A stretch of DNA of 64,000 bases from assembly GCA_039881145.1 (NCBI GenBank), contig JAYKKI010000029.1:24426001-24490000 (forward strand), read 5' to 3'. The DNA is from Druceiella hillmani (Eukaryota > Arthropoda > Insecta > Lepidoptera > Hepialidae). This document shows positions 48,537-59,990 of the stretch, one piece after another. Positions within the stretch are counted from its first letter, which is position 1, and every line of letters begins with the position of its first letter. The position numbers and the translations under genes were made by a program. The notes under the pieces are model-generated. The model made no database searches. It was not told the DNA's origin and was given only the letters and a program-made list of their open reading frames with translations.

Positions 48537-48874
48537 ACGTTTCGTGCTGATCGTGTTATTAAACGTTTCGTGCTGATTGTGTTATTAAACGTTTCGTGCT
48601 GATCGTGTTATTAAACGTTTCGTGCTGATCGTGTTATTAAACGTTTCGTGCTGATCGTGTTATTAAACGTTTCGTGCTGATCGTGTTATTAAACGTTTCG
48701 TGCTGATCGTGTTATTAAACGTTTCGTGCTGATCGTGTTATTAAACGTTTCGTGCTGATCGTGTTATTAAACGTTTCGTGCTGATCGTGTTATTAAACGT
48801 TTCGTGCTGATCGTGTTATTAAACGTTTCGTGCTGATCGTGTTATTAAACGTTTCGTGCTGATCGTGTTATTAA
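48537..48874. repeat. 26-bp minisatellite, exactly 13 copies
   Basis: The unit begins ACGTTTCGTGCTGATCGTGT and ends TATTAA. Copies are identical except one C-to-T change in the second. Such homogeneity suggests recent expansion or active homogenisation. Confidence 0.98.
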
Positions 48875-49890
48875 AACTCGTCTCCCGATCAGATCAAACT
48901 GAAGATGGTCGACGAGTATAGAGAACACTTACGTCTGTCTTCCATTGCTGTGGAGAGATAATACTTGAAATAGCAACGATCACATAAGCGGACCGAGAGC
49001 GAAGAATACTATCGCGACGGAACTTGATACTCGCTTCAAACATTCACGTCGTTATGTGAGCAATAAAACAATTGAAGAAGTTATATTTGAAAAAACACTG
49101 TTTTCCGAAACTGTATTATAACAAAGAGTAAAGAAATAGACTTCTTCTGAGTAATGCAGTGAAAATAATAGATATTTCTGTATGAAAGCCTGCCGCATCT
49201 TTACTTAGGTTATGATATTAAGTAATTCTTAAAGAATATGAAAATAATTTATACATATTAAATAAATTATTCAAACAAATATGTATTTAATTTCAGATCA
49301 ATACACAACATTTTCAAGTAAATTGTAGTCGGTACTCGTCCGAATACTTTATAAATATGGCGGAATATGCGCCGTGTCCCGAATATACCGTATACCGAAT
49401 ATATTAGTTAAAACTCAAATTTATACTCATAAAGGAGATATAGATACCTGTATGTGTAACATAGAGCAACCAACAATTAATTACATTCATTCAAATGTTT
49501 CACGCCACATCAATTTTAACACAAGATTATCTATTTTATCCGTTCTCCCTTTCGTATCATACTTAATGTAAATATTCATTTATAATATACACATATAGGT
49601 ATTTTGTAAATATATATTCATTCGCCTATTACTTTTATACGTATGTGTCGTCAATACCCGAGGTAGACCATAGAGGCAGACGACCAAAGTAGAAAGATAG
49701 GCCGTAGAACTGGCTCCACGTAGTTTTCGCTCCCAGAATTTCTATGTCGAATGCGCAAAACTGCATTCGGACAATATGTTTAAGGTGTTTTATATGAAAG
49801 TAATAAATGTGTTATATATTTATTTTTTTTTAAATTGTCCTTACGATTCTGGACGATTCTTAAACTCATATAAAACCAAAGATTTTTCAG
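48875..49890. other. No recognised gene
   Basis: AT-rich sequence ending in a good plus-strand acceptor, GATTTTTCAG (49881-49890), upstream of the CFAP97-like start exon. Confidence 0.45.
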
Positions 49891-50023
49891 AATGTTGAAG
49901 TTGACTCGTATTCGATATAGAGTGTATGTCCGATGTAGTTGTCGAAGCAGCAACAAACGGCACGCTAGTAGCTCGTTAGCTCGGTATCGCTAGCTTTAGA
50001 GGCGAGGCGTGTGCGGTGACGCG
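49891..50023 (+). other. Putative 5' UTR of the CFAP97-like gene with an upstream ORF
   Basis: If the acceptor at 49881-49890 is used, this is the leader of the first coding exon. It contains a 33-codon upstream ORF from ATG 49892 to TAG 49991-49993, in the same frame as the main ATG and ending 30 nt before it. Alternatively transcription starts within this segment. Confidence 0.4.
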
Positions 50024-50292
50024 ATGGAACGGTGCAGCGGGGACGACGGCGCGGACATGGGTGCAGCGGCCCTCTGTACCGGCAAGGAGGAGGACGCCTA
50101 CTCGGAGGATGACTTCGAGCCGGAGGCGGCCAGCTCGGAGGAGGAGGAGGGAGAGGCGACGGAGGCGGCGGCGGAGGGAGGCGGGCGGGACGAGGCGAGG
50201 CGCGCGACGCTGTCGGCGCGCTCGCTCTGCTCGGGCGAATCTCGCGACCGCGGTCCACCGAGCGAACTTGCACGCTCAATGCCCGCGTCCAG
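50024..50292 (+). CDS. Hemingway/CFAP97-like protein, exon 1
   Basis: First coding exon of a cilium- and flagellum-associated protein of the CFAP97 (KIAA1430/hemingway) family. It encodes about 90 residues: a short start, then a strongly acidic stretch (EEDAYSEDDFEPEAASSEEEE, about residues 22-42), then Gly/Arg/Ser-rich sequence. Family members carry a low-complexity acidic N-terminus before the conserved domain. ATG 50024 has a favourable context (G at -3 and +4). The exon ends at AG (50291-50292) before donor GTTTGA, phase 2. GC content is far above the surroundings. Identity depends on the next exon, since this part alone is not diagnostic. Confidence 0.8.
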
Positions 50293-51142
50293 GTTTGACT
50301 CGTCACTTCTATTACGGTATCTAACACGGTGGGCGGGACGGAACGACTATCGGGATTTCATATCGACGGTTATAGTGCAATACCTCAAAACCCACAAACA
50401 CAAAATTTGACAGTAGAGCGAAAAAACTTTATTTTTTCTATCGTATGCATAAAAATATACTTTTGTTATAATTTTTTTATATTAATATTTTAACGTAATA
50501 ACGTAACATAGATAAACATTACAAAAATGCTGTCAGATTAGATTTCAATGTGGTTTAGGTGCTGTTGGCTATAAAAAATATTTTGCGTGAATTTATTTTG
50601 TGAAATATGTGTTATTGGTCTTATATGTACCATACAGAAAGAGTGACCTCTTTTTTTTCTGGTCGAATTTTTCCACAATCAACCAAAGAGTTTCTTGTAG
50701 AAAGCTTGTTTTCTTTATATTTTCATTGCAGAATAATTTATATATAAAACAGTACCAAGACCGTAATACTTAGTCACACAAAAGTCCAGTACACAATAGA
50801 AGAAACGTATCATACAATTTTACTTTCGCTCATTTAACAAGCTTAAAATTTGCGATAAAATATGCATTCAGTAATGTTACATCAAAAGGCAAAACCTTTC
50901 GACGGTAGAGATCTTGAGAGATCATGATAAATCATAATTTCGAAAAAAATACCTTTTTCATTTCTTTTTCCTAAAGTAGAACATCTCAAAAATATAATTT
51001 ATTAACGTTATACTGATTAAAAAAAACCTATATATCTCTAATATACACCTGCAAAATGTGTAAACTGCGCTCGAAATTGTTTACAGCGGATAGACCCGGG
51101 CAAGCTCTAGCTTTACGCACCGCAATATATCGGCATGAATAA

Positions 51143-51504
51143 ATTCCATTAATGTGCCATTACTGTTAGCATATATCTGAATTCCATTACTGTTAGCATA
51201 TATCTGAATTCCATTAATGTGCCATTACTGTTAGCATATATCTGAATTCCATTACTGTTAGCATATATCTGAATTCCATTAATGTGCCATTACTGTTAGC
51301 ATATATCTGAATTCCATTACTGTTAGCATATATCTGAATTCCATTAATGTGCCATTACTGTTAGCATATATCTGAATTCCATTACTGTTAGCATATATCT
51401 GAATTCCATTAATGTGCCATTACTGTTAGCATATATCTGAATTCCATTACTGTTAGCATATATCTGAATTCCATTAATGTGCCATTACTGTTAGCATATA
51501 TCTG
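51143..51504. repeat. 65-bp composite tandem repeat, 5.6 copies
   Basis: Each 65-bp unit is a 38-bp block (with ATTAATGTGCCATTACTGTT) followed by a shorter 27-bp version lacking AATGTGCCATT. ATTCCATTAATG recurs every 65 bp from 51143 to 51468. It lies in intron 1 of the CFAP97-like gene. The repeat has a two-level, higher-order structure. Confidence 0.97.
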
Positions 51505-52216
51505 ATTTACTAAAACAATTAATAATTACGAAATTATCTCTTTTATTTAAGAGAAAACTAATTTTGAAATTTTAACCTTTCTCAAAACTTTAATATCCGA
51601 ACCCAGTGATCGTTATTTCTCAAAAAAACTACTAAACTATAATCATTTCTTATGTCATATAAATGCTGTTGCATAAATAGTCGCGTTGATTAAAGAAATA
51701 TTCAGGACGGTACTTTTTTATTAACCTGAATCAAGCAAAGCTACTTTAATTTTCGGTCCATCAAAAGCTACTTTAATTTTCGGTCCATCAAAATTTAAAA
51801 AAGGGTCCATGTCAACGGTGAGGGTGTGCCTTATATTTGAAGTAATTTCTATTGTATTTTTTTATTTCAAATTATTGTACTTCCTCATTAACGATCATTG
51901 TAAACCCTGTTGTCAAAAATAAAATGTGAGTGTTAGTTTTCAATAAAATTCAATAATTGCAAACGTGTTGTAAAATTCAAATATAGGTTTTACAAAAAAG
52001 TTTGTTAAAAAAAATATGGCCTTTTTCCATTTCAAATTAACGCAGAAAGTACGAGTTGTTTTTTTTTTTTGGTTTATTCTGTAAATTCAAAGTCTTCAGA
52101 AGTGCAATTAATTAACGAATTCAAGTTGCTAATATTATAAGGTTAATATTTTTTTCCGTTAAATATTGTACAAACAGTTACCGAGATAAAGTTAGATTTG
52201 GTAATTGATGTTTCAG

Positions 52217-52457
52217 TGGAGTAAGCAGACGCGGCGGGAGCGTAAGGTCGGTGTCGCGTAGCGGCCGCATCAATATGTCGTTCTCTAATGAGCGACTACG
52301 CAGTATCGAACGTGAAAACCACATCCTACTGCACAAGATCCTGAGTGCGGAGCGACGCGGGAGGAGCTGCGTGCCACAGCCGCCGCGAGCGCCGCCCCGC
52401 TCCTCCGCCGCCGTGCTGCGCGCACGCCAACAGGCGCGCATCGAGCGAGAGAACCTG
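52217..52457 (+). CDS. Hemingway/CFAP97-like protein, exon 2 (conserved domain)
   Basis: This exon carries the KIAA1430 homology domain. NMSFSNERLRSIERENHILL is the hallmark block. HKILSAERRGRS and a Pro/Arg-rich linker follow, then SSAAVLRARQQARIERENL, which matches the family's second block (RQRxQQRIExEN). The acceptor is GATGTTTCAG. The first base T completes AGT with the AG of exon 1, and the frame is then open throughout. The donor after CTG at 52457 is GTGCGA, phase 0. Family members act in motile cilia and sperm axonemes. The domain is complete only together with exon 3. Confidence 0.9.
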
Positions 52458-52611
52458 GTGCGACTTCTTTATCTTTTGTGCACTACAAACCCTACTTTAT
52501 GAGCTACAAACCGTCCCCTAATGGAGAAGCTAAACCAAGTTTCGGAGTAGGCAGCGAAAGTGATACTTTTTATCACTTCGCAATACGAGATGCAAATAAT
52601 TCGAAATACAA

Positions 52612-53060
52612 ATAACTAGCTGACCCGTGCGAAGTCTTCGCACTATATCGCCATCTAGCGTGTTCCAAGTATACAATTTGGCTAAGATATTTAATGTGTC
52701 GCCCACAGATGGCGCTCATGCCAATTGTTATAAAAATTAATTTTTTTATTAACAAAAAGATTTTTTTCGAATTTTTTTATATTTTTCGCCCAAAGTAGAA
52801 AACATAAGCTTTAAGTGGGTATTTTTTTTTATTTTTTTTGGTGCAGTAGTTAAAGAGATCGAGCCGCTCGACCAAAAAACACCTTTTAGAAATAATATAT
52901 TTAGATTCTTGTGTGACTCTTTCACATACGTAGAAATAAAACGATCGAGAGCGAACCACACGATAATCTGTTCCGCTCTTCGCTGGCATCACCCACCCTC
53001 TTAGCTGCCAACGCGTATCCATATAAGAGATTATCGATAGCTTCTTCAGTAAGTCCGCCG
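52612..53060. repeat. Dispersed repeat in intron 2 of the CFAP97-like gene
   Basis: The left end, CTAGCTGACCCGTGCGAAG, with the hairpin GTGCGAAGTCTTCGCAC, is a motif I recall as a common end of insect dispersed repeats. T- and A-rich blocks and GAGCCGCTCGACC follow. Non-coding. The right end is not defined. Confidence 0.5.
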
Positions 53061-53404
53061 CGCACCGGCGACGTTTTCTATCGATGACTTAGCACCAATA
53101 CCAATCACATTTTACCGAACCGGATGCAGCGCGTGGCTGCTGTCATCAATACCATTTATTAAATGTCGAATTTGAACATCTCCTCCCATTTAGTAATGTC
53201 GATTTATTGAGATTTATTTTATCCTTGGCTGTACTTTTAAGTTTTAGAAACATTGTTTTTTTTAAACATTCATCTTGAACTTAATAATCGATAGTGATCT
53301 TATGTTGGTCACGCTTTTATATAATGTTACGATTGTAATTAAGGGCTTTTTCCGATTTACAAATGTGACAGTAAAAAATGAATAAAAACTGATCAAAAAA
53401 TAAT

Positions 53405-53435
53405 GATTTGGGATGATTTAAAGTCATCCCAAATC
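53405..53435. repeat. Inverted repeat, 12-bp arms, 7-nt loop
   Basis: GATTTGGGATGA (53405-53416) pairs exactly with 53424-53435, within intron 2 of the CFAP97-like gene. Confidence 0.88.
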
Positions 53436-53965
53436 CATATTCCAACGATCTCTCATATAGTATAAACTCAAATCAAATTACATTGTTATCTCCTTAAACT
53501 AAATGTTAACCACAGAGAGGCCATCATTATCGAAGATGAAGTGAAAATTAAATTTAGTTTTCATAAAACATTACGTATTTTCTGAGAATCCTCAGTAAAA
53601 ATCAAACAATATATAAAGTCCACTTGTATGACACAAAAACAAATATCAGAGTCCCGGAAATTAAATCATATAAAATCGCTTGTCTCGCTCTACTCGACGA
53701 GGCTATTGTAAGTTATTTGTTTTTCATTTTTATTACCTTTGAAGTACAAATAAAAGTTTTCTGTTTAAGCAGTTACAACAAGCCCTACATATTTCTGTTA
53801 TTATCAAAATCTGAAAACCTATATTACCAATAATTAAAATGTTCCATAATTTGTCCAGTTATTGTAGTGGCTATTGGTATTTAATTTGAGCATCACACAA
53901 AATACTCTTATAAACAATTAAATAACTTATAAAAATATAAATGCTAATATAGGCTGTTAACACAG

Positions 53966-54025
53966 CTGCTGCTGAAGAAAATCCAGAACGTGAAATCTAC
54001 AGCATCCGTTGGCTTCCGGCGCTGA
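53966..54025 (+). CDS. Hemingway/CFAP97-like protein, terminal exon
   Basis: After acceptor GTTAACACAG the exon reads LLLKKIQNVKSTASVGFRR and then TGA (54023-54025). Joined in phase 0 to exon 2 it gives IERENLLLLKKIQNVKST, which matches the family block RIExENLxLLKRLxxVKPT. This confirms both the family and the splice. The three exons total 570 nt, encoding 189 residues. That is short next to the several-hundred-residue members, which extend past this block. A small alternative 3' exon cannot be excluded, because a GTTGGC inside this exon is a weak possible donor. Confidence 0.85.
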   Translation: MLLKKIQNVKSTASVGFRR

Positions 54026-54108
54026 GGGCGCGCATGCGGCCTCGCTGCCGCCTCTAGCAGTTTATACCTATCATTATTACAATACGCTATTAAATATATT
54101 TTATTAAA
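54026..54108 (+). other. Putative 3' UTR of the CFAP97-like gene
   Basis: ATTAAA variants of the polyadenylation signal lie at 54089-54094 and 54103-54108. The first part is GC-rich, then the sequence becomes AT-rich. Confidence 0.5.
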
Positions 54109-54769
54109 TGTTTGTTTTTTATTCTACATAAAATCCTTCACACATATACGTAATGATATCAATCACACTGACACGCATGGATTCCGCATTGTTGATATAA
54201 ATGATTTTATAATTATTGGAATACACCGCTAAGTATACGACAACCACGAGAGAATTACAGAAAATCCTTAAGTTGCACAAAAATGTACAAAAATGACTTG
54301 TACCAGAACTATAATAAGGTGAAACGGTATTGTTCATGTAGATGCACAAATCTATTTGTACAAAACCAACATTACCTCTAATTTAATAATGTTTTCATAT
54401 AATTCGCATTTCATATAAGACATTCTAATATTTTTATGAACGTATAGAATGATTTTAATATATTTTTCTATCCTCTGCATCACCAAAACAACGGAAGCAT
54501 ACAGAGCGGAAACAAAACGTTATCACGGATGTGACTTCAAAGACAATGCGTTTTTATTTAATACATGATATCGATTTCAATATTTGTCATTTAATATTTG
54601 ACGAAAGAATTACTAAAGTGATTATGATGACGTTCACTAGTGAACTCTGCACACAGAACTCAACATAAGATAGAAGCTGTATATTCGGGGAACACTATGA
54701 ACACATGCCACCAAATTGAAACAAATTAATTTTAATTAGAAGACAAAAAAGTTCAAATTTGAAATCTCT
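54109..54769. other. AT-rich DNA, nothing recognised
   Basis: No supportable feature. A short minus-strand frame (54119-54349) has no domain. Confidence 0.5.
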
Positions 54770-56600
54770 GAAAGAGACATGTCCTATGCGGAAGCATCCA
54801 AAATGGTCTCTTTTGCAAGAATATTATACGCCTCAGTTGCAGCTCAACCAGTCAAATATTTCCTTCTTCAATTTCTTCTCAAAATTTGTTCTCTCCGTCT
54901 CGTCCTATCAACTCTCTCACAAATATTGTGACTCTGAAACCTCGTCCCTACTCTTCGAAAAGTCCCAACCAGAGCCTTGGCAGCTCGGCTCTAGAACAAG
55001 CCTGGACAGACTTCCGAATTCCTCAGCCTGAAAATGGCTGCGGCCTTAGTCAAAAACCTATAGTTAATACTCCTTTTTTGTACGAGTATTATTCAATTTC
55101 TATTGACCACTTTGGTCAAAATTCTGAGTTCCCCCAATCAAATACCGACCAACGTTGCTTCCTCTATTCTTACCTCCCTTCAATCCCTTATTTCTAAGGG
55201 CTCCGACAACAGTGGCAAGGGCTTTGCAATGGAAGAGTCGCAGTGTTATTTCCAACAAAGAACCTTGTCAAGTATGCTCCATTCGTGGCTACCATCTCGG
55301 AAACTTGGCTGAAGCCAAGATTCCTTTTTAAGATCCCAGGCTATGCCTATGTATGGGATGACAGAGCGGGTGGCAAGGGCGGATCCGCCTTGTTACTTGA
55401 CAGATTTCTCTCGCAATTTTCAATTCAATATTGTTACTGCGAGAGTCAAAGATATCACCATCCTCTCTATATATGTTCACCTTGAAACATGTCCCGTAAC
55501 ATTAGATTTGTTACGGGATATTAAAAATTCTAAAATTCCCCCTCTTCAAAAATACATTGAGCAGGTTGGGTGGGATTCCAGACTTTCTTCAATGTCGAAG
55601 TGGATTCCATCCCTCCAGTAGACCTGGACAGAATTGACTCTTGTTATGACCAATTTGTAAAGGCTATAGACCTGTCCACTCAGAACTTTATCCCACTTAA
55701 GAGATTTAACCACCACTACAGATCCTCTCCCCCCTGGTGAAATGGAGACTACTATACGACGGTTAAAGCCTGAAAAGAGGTTGAAGCGATATATAAATCT
55801 AATATGTCGGAAGCAAACTTCCTCTTGTTTTGAAAGACTCAAGCACAGACTAAACGAATTCTCCTTTAAAAAAGGAGGGAAGGTTGGAATGAAGAATTCT
55901 GTTACTCCCTCTTTCCTTCTACCCCCTCTCGTGTCGTCTGATCTAATATAAAACGCTTTTGGTCTGTTTTTCAGCCTGATCTTCCCAAATCAATACACGA
56001 GAATTGGGCAGACCAATTTTTAAATAAGCTTTCTTTCTCATCCATCCCGAATTTAGATGAATTACCTTTCAGATATAATTTTAATAGCGCCCACTGGTTC
56101 TTAGAAGATTTCTCCATTAATGAATTGGATTTCACATTACATCATCTTAAAGACCAATCCCCTGGTATTGATGCATTGTCATATTCAATGGTGAAAAATA
56201 CTTTACCATCTACCTGTTGGTATATTTTATTCCTCATTAACAACATGTTAAAATCAGGTTATATTCGAAAGTCAAGAAAAACTCAAATAATAATTCCCAT
56301 TCTCAAACCTCGTAAGATCCCAATGTAGGTTCACCCTACAGATCCAAAGCTCTTTCCCCTGTTTTAACGAAGATTACGGAACACCTAATTAAGAATCTCG
56401 CATATGTTTGGGTCATTTTTCTATTCTAATCCATTTAGCTAGGCTGCGTTTCAGAGAATCTTCAATTTACGACTGTTGCTTTGGAGAATTTACAAACGTT
56501 TAAGTTTATTTACAAATTATTAAAATATAAAATTCAATTGCCAATCAACATAAGATCACTTTTATTTATTGCCAACAAATCCATTCTAGGATTAATCATT
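54770..56600 (+). mobile_element. I/Jockey-like non-LTR retrotransposon, decayed
   Basis: Plus-strand blocks follow the LINE order. SYAEASKM near 54780 is a gag-like ORF1 start. An endonuclease domain carries ETWLKPRFLFKIPGYAYVWD and GGKGGSALL (about 55285-55400). ENWADQFLNKL (about 56000-56035) precedes RT. LKDQSPGIDALSYSMVKN (about 56140-56200) and QIIIPILKPRK (about 56285-56318) are the first RT blocks, then SPVLTKITEHLIKN (about 56350-56395). After that the palm with the catalytic Asp residues is deleted and a 3' segment (about 56530-56600) follows, similar to 59766-59860. Frameshifts and stops are frequent. Dead copy. Confidence 0.78.
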
Positions 56601-57249
56601 CACGACATAAGAAAAAACGGCCTCAAAATATAGAATCTTTTATACCTATATTCGCATTTATTTTTGTTTTTATGTTTGTTCGTGTATTTGTATATGTTTA
56701 TTTTATACTCCTATATATATTTATGTTTTTTCGTGTATTTGTATATGTTTATTTTATACTCCTGTATATATTGAAATTTAATTATTTTTCATTTTATTTA
56801 ACTGTAGGAATCTCTTACTTAATTTTTGTTTTATTACATAGTTTAGTTTTTCTTAACTAGCAGCAATGACGAATATCCGAAATATGATTTAATCAGTTTT
56901 GCACAGCCCTTTTTCCACATTTGACTTTGACAAAGGTTCTCAATGGAGAGAACAAACGCCATGTAATCAAAGATAAGATAAAAATAATTTATGACGGAAC
57001 TTCCGGCAGAGTCAAATGAAATGTATTGGCGTTTGACTTTCTAAAAAATTTTGTTGCATTTTCTGATTATTCCATCCATTAAGTTGCGATAAAGTATCGA
57101 TCTATAAAGTTTTGTGGGAAAGGGTTTGTACATATATTAGGCCTTTACCACAAACTTACGCCTTGTCTCTAGTCATGTTCTGTTTTCGTAAATATTCTGT
57201 GTTTTGTCTGACTAGTGTCGTCTCGTGGATCGTGTACCCCTTAACTCCA
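56601..57249. other. AT-rich DNA between LINE and Copia remnants
   Basis: It contains the 51-bp duplication (56671-56770). A segment at 56917-56975 (CACATTTGACTTTGACAAA, then GTAATCAAAGATAAGATA) recurs at 62408-62452, so it belongs to a dispersed element. Confidence 0.5.
56671..56770. repeat. 51-bp direct duplication
   Basis: CGTGTATTTGTATATGTTTA begins at 56681 and 56732. The two copies are nearly identical. Confidence 0.92.
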
Positions 57250-58651
57250 ACAGATACTAATATTCTCCCCAAATACCCGGATCCGTCCTAATCTCATTTC
57301 AATAATCTTTTTGTACAACCAATATCCCTGGCCAATTTTTGACAATTGACTTTCAAGCCTTCTACAACACTGTTTACACTCATGTTCTTAATTTTTTTAG
57401 GTTAATGTGTCCCAGTCTTTCATGCCACATTGTAATGTCACTTTGATTATTTTGAACCAAGTTACAAGTATCTGGGACCCCTGTTTTAAAGTTCAAATCA
57501 CACAAATTGTTTTCTGTAATTTTTGCACTCATCACCACCTCTTTGCCTTTATAAATTAATGCACAAATATCTTTCTTGATAATAGAGTAGGGCTTTCATA
57601 TTATCACACCTTCTGAAAATAAGTTGCATCTCAATTTGGAACATATAGGATATGTTCGTTGACATGTCTTTTTATTAATACTTTGCCGATGCCAGACACT
57701 TCCATAGATTGTTTATTTCCCATTGTCAATAACTTCTGATTTCATTCAAACAGGTCCAAATAGAAATCCTTTCTAAAAGCCATATGCGGAGAAGCACCAC
57801 TATCTAGAATCCAAGTATTTTCTTCAGCATTGCATGCGTTATTTTCTCTATAAAACGCAAACATATTTGCGTCTTCTTGTTGAGGTTTTCTAAACTTTTC
57901 TTGGAGAACGACATTCTTTAGAAAAATGGCCTCGCTTTCCACAATTATAGCATTCAAACCTGTGTTTGGTTGTTTTATTTTGATTTGTACCTCTCCCACT
58001 CTCAACTGGTTCATTTTGTTTCAGCTTTGTCTTCCATCCTTTATTGGCAACAAGAAGTGCTATCTCTTATTCTTCTTCACCTGCTAAACTCGCTTCTTCA
58101 TGCAACAAACGAGCAGTTAAATTGACAACGATCTGCTGCTTTGATTCCAATAACATCCACATTTGTCATAATGATCTATACTTGGGCGACAATTTTCCGA
58201 AATATTTTTGTTATGATGGCCATGTCGCTTATACTCTTATCACTTATTTTAGTTGTTTAGCCAATGTTTCAACTTTTGAAATGTGTAGAGCTGTCACTCG
58301 GTGACAACTTATACTGATAAAACTTTTCGTGAATCAACATTTTGCATAGTTCACTCTTTTGTTCATACATAGATTCCAGTTTTGTTATTATTTCCATAAC
58401 GCTATCACAATTTTCTATCAATGTAAATCCATCGAAGAGGTTATAATGAACATCGTCATGACATAATTTTTCGACCATTCAGCAATGTTTTGTTATGGTT
58501 TTGCCATTGACAAAAGTTATTTCCATCAATTTTTTCTAAATTCATTAATCGCGTGGAATTCATTTTGAGGTGATTTTCAATAACAATTTTAACATTTTCT
58601 TGGCCGTTTTCCTCTGTTCTTTTATGTTCAGAATAGACTGGGTCCATAACC
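57250..58651 (-). mobile_element. Copia retrotransposon, gag to pre-integrase region, decayed
   Basis: On the minus strand, read in several frames, a Copia gag-pol runs from the primer-binding site rightwards in element sense. LEKIDGNNFCQWQ (about 58510-58550) is the gag start. ITKLESMYEQKSEL (about 58345-58390) and LTARLLHEEA (near 58090-58120) are later gag blocks. CYNCGKRGHFSKEC (about 57910-57952) is an intact CCHC zinc knuckle. WILDSGASPHM (about 57783-57815) holds the aspartic protease DSGA motif. MWHERLGHIN (about 57400-57430) is the pre-integrase domain. The element then stops being recognisable, so integrase and RT are missing. Several frame breaks occur. Not functional. Confidence 0.88.
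58638..58651 (-). promoter_or_regulatory. Copia primer-binding site (initiator-tRNA half)
   Basis: GGTTATGGACCCAG on the minus strand differs by one base from the Drosophila copia primer-binding site, which pairs with an internal fragment of initiator Met-tRNA. Its ATG opens the frame MDPVYSEHKR ahead of gag. Confidence 0.7.
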
Positions 58652-58654
58652 TCT

Positions 58655-58911
58655 TGGAATGGATTTATTTAATAAAACACAGTATTCTCAATATAACAAA
58701 CTCTTATTTAAAGTAATTGAAATACAATTGAAAATACAATACGGACAAGAATAACCCGTTAACTAACTAATGCATATATAGTTCTGCCACCTAATATTAA
58801 AAATGTGCAAATTTAATTTTGCTTTTAATCTGATACTCCAACCAAAATCGTATCCTAGTAAAGTTCATGTATGATTTATGTCTGTACTTGCCGAACAGTG
58901 GTTCCTTAACA
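58655..58911 (-). repeat. Probable Copia 5' LTR
   Basis: On the minus strand, 257 bp begins with TGTTAAGG and ends with CATTCCA, three bases before the primer-binding site. This fits TG...CA LTR borders. It contains a TATATA-like box and AATAAA near the end. No second copy was seen where the 3' LTR should be, so the borders are inferred. Confidence 0.5.
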
Positions 58912-59559
58912 AGAGTTTCTGTCCTTCTGTTCCTTATCTCTGGCATCACCAGTTACTAGGATCATCCTATCCGAGTCGTTTGGAAGTAACAACAAAGTCT
59001 AATCTCATCAAACATACTTCCGCTATAATTTTGCTGTATATAAATTATTAATAAGCTTGCTCCCCCTCCCCGCTCCTTCTGTTCTGAACCTAACTGTATA
59101 TGAACCTTCTATAAAAATTATCTATAAAAATTGTATTTCGATTAAATAAGAGATTACTTAGAGAAGAGACTTAGGGTCCACAAGTCCTCCCCAAATATAT
59201 TTAATTCCATTTTGAATAACTATTGATGGTGGATTGGATACGAATATGGTGCACTGTGAAGAACCTACCCATGACTTTGACGAACCTACCCAACGGCTAT
59301 ATTGCGCATCATTCTACTGACTAACACGTCGTATTTGGCCTTTCGAAGAAGTGATATGTATTCTCCGAGAAATGAAAAATAGCTTCCTGATTCTTCAAAA
59401 CAAGTAAATAACGCTTGCCTGGAGAAATCGGGATCAGAGAGTCATAGCGATATAGGAAGTAATGAAATATTCGACGAAAAGACCTTGTTCGCCGCTATGA
59501 ACAGATATATATGTTACATCCATAATTTCAATGAGGATTTTCTCCCTCTATCTCGCTCC
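58912..59559. other. No recognised gene
   Basis: The stretch 59220-59550 looks coding-like in composition but gives no domain I can name, and its frames are broken. It may be the body of the LINE whose 3' end follows. Confidence 0.35.
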
Positions 59560-59990
59560 TAAATAATCACCTATTGGCAAAGGGTGTGGGAGAGGTTATT
59601 TCAGATAACAGGTACAAGGTACTTCCAGGTTCAAACATATATCCCATCAAAACCCTGGTTTTTAGATGTATGTTTTCCAGAAAGGATATCTCGGACAATG
59701 TTCCACTCTTTCTCATCCTTTCAATAATAAATTTCCTCTGTTTACGTAAAAATTAATACAATTTAATATTCAACTCCCTATCAATATCAAATCTCTTTTA
59801 TCAGTCTCAAATAAACCTATTTTAAATCTTATCACTCAATTTACAAAATCGAACGACGTCAAAACGTACATTTTTTTAAATACATGTGTGTGTCATACTT
59901 ATATGTCAGTGTGAGTGTGCTCTAATATATGTGTTTACATTGATTGTTGAAAAACCAAGCAATAAAGACATATATCTTTATCTTTGATTA
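59560..59990 (+). mobile_element. LINE 3'-end fragment related to the 54770-56600 element
   Basis: TTCAACTCCCTATCAATATC with the following ~65 bp (59766-59835) aligns with 56533-56600 of the other LINE (encoded wording LPINIRSLLFIANKSIL versus LPINIKSLLSVSNKPIL). An AATAAAGACATATATCTTTA tail-like segment near 59960 suggests the 3' terminus. Strongly decayed. Confidence 0.5.

Noticed and set aside
49965..50327. 120-codon proline/arginine-rich minus-strand frame
   Set aside because: It is the antisense shadow of the GC-rich CFAP97-like exon 1.
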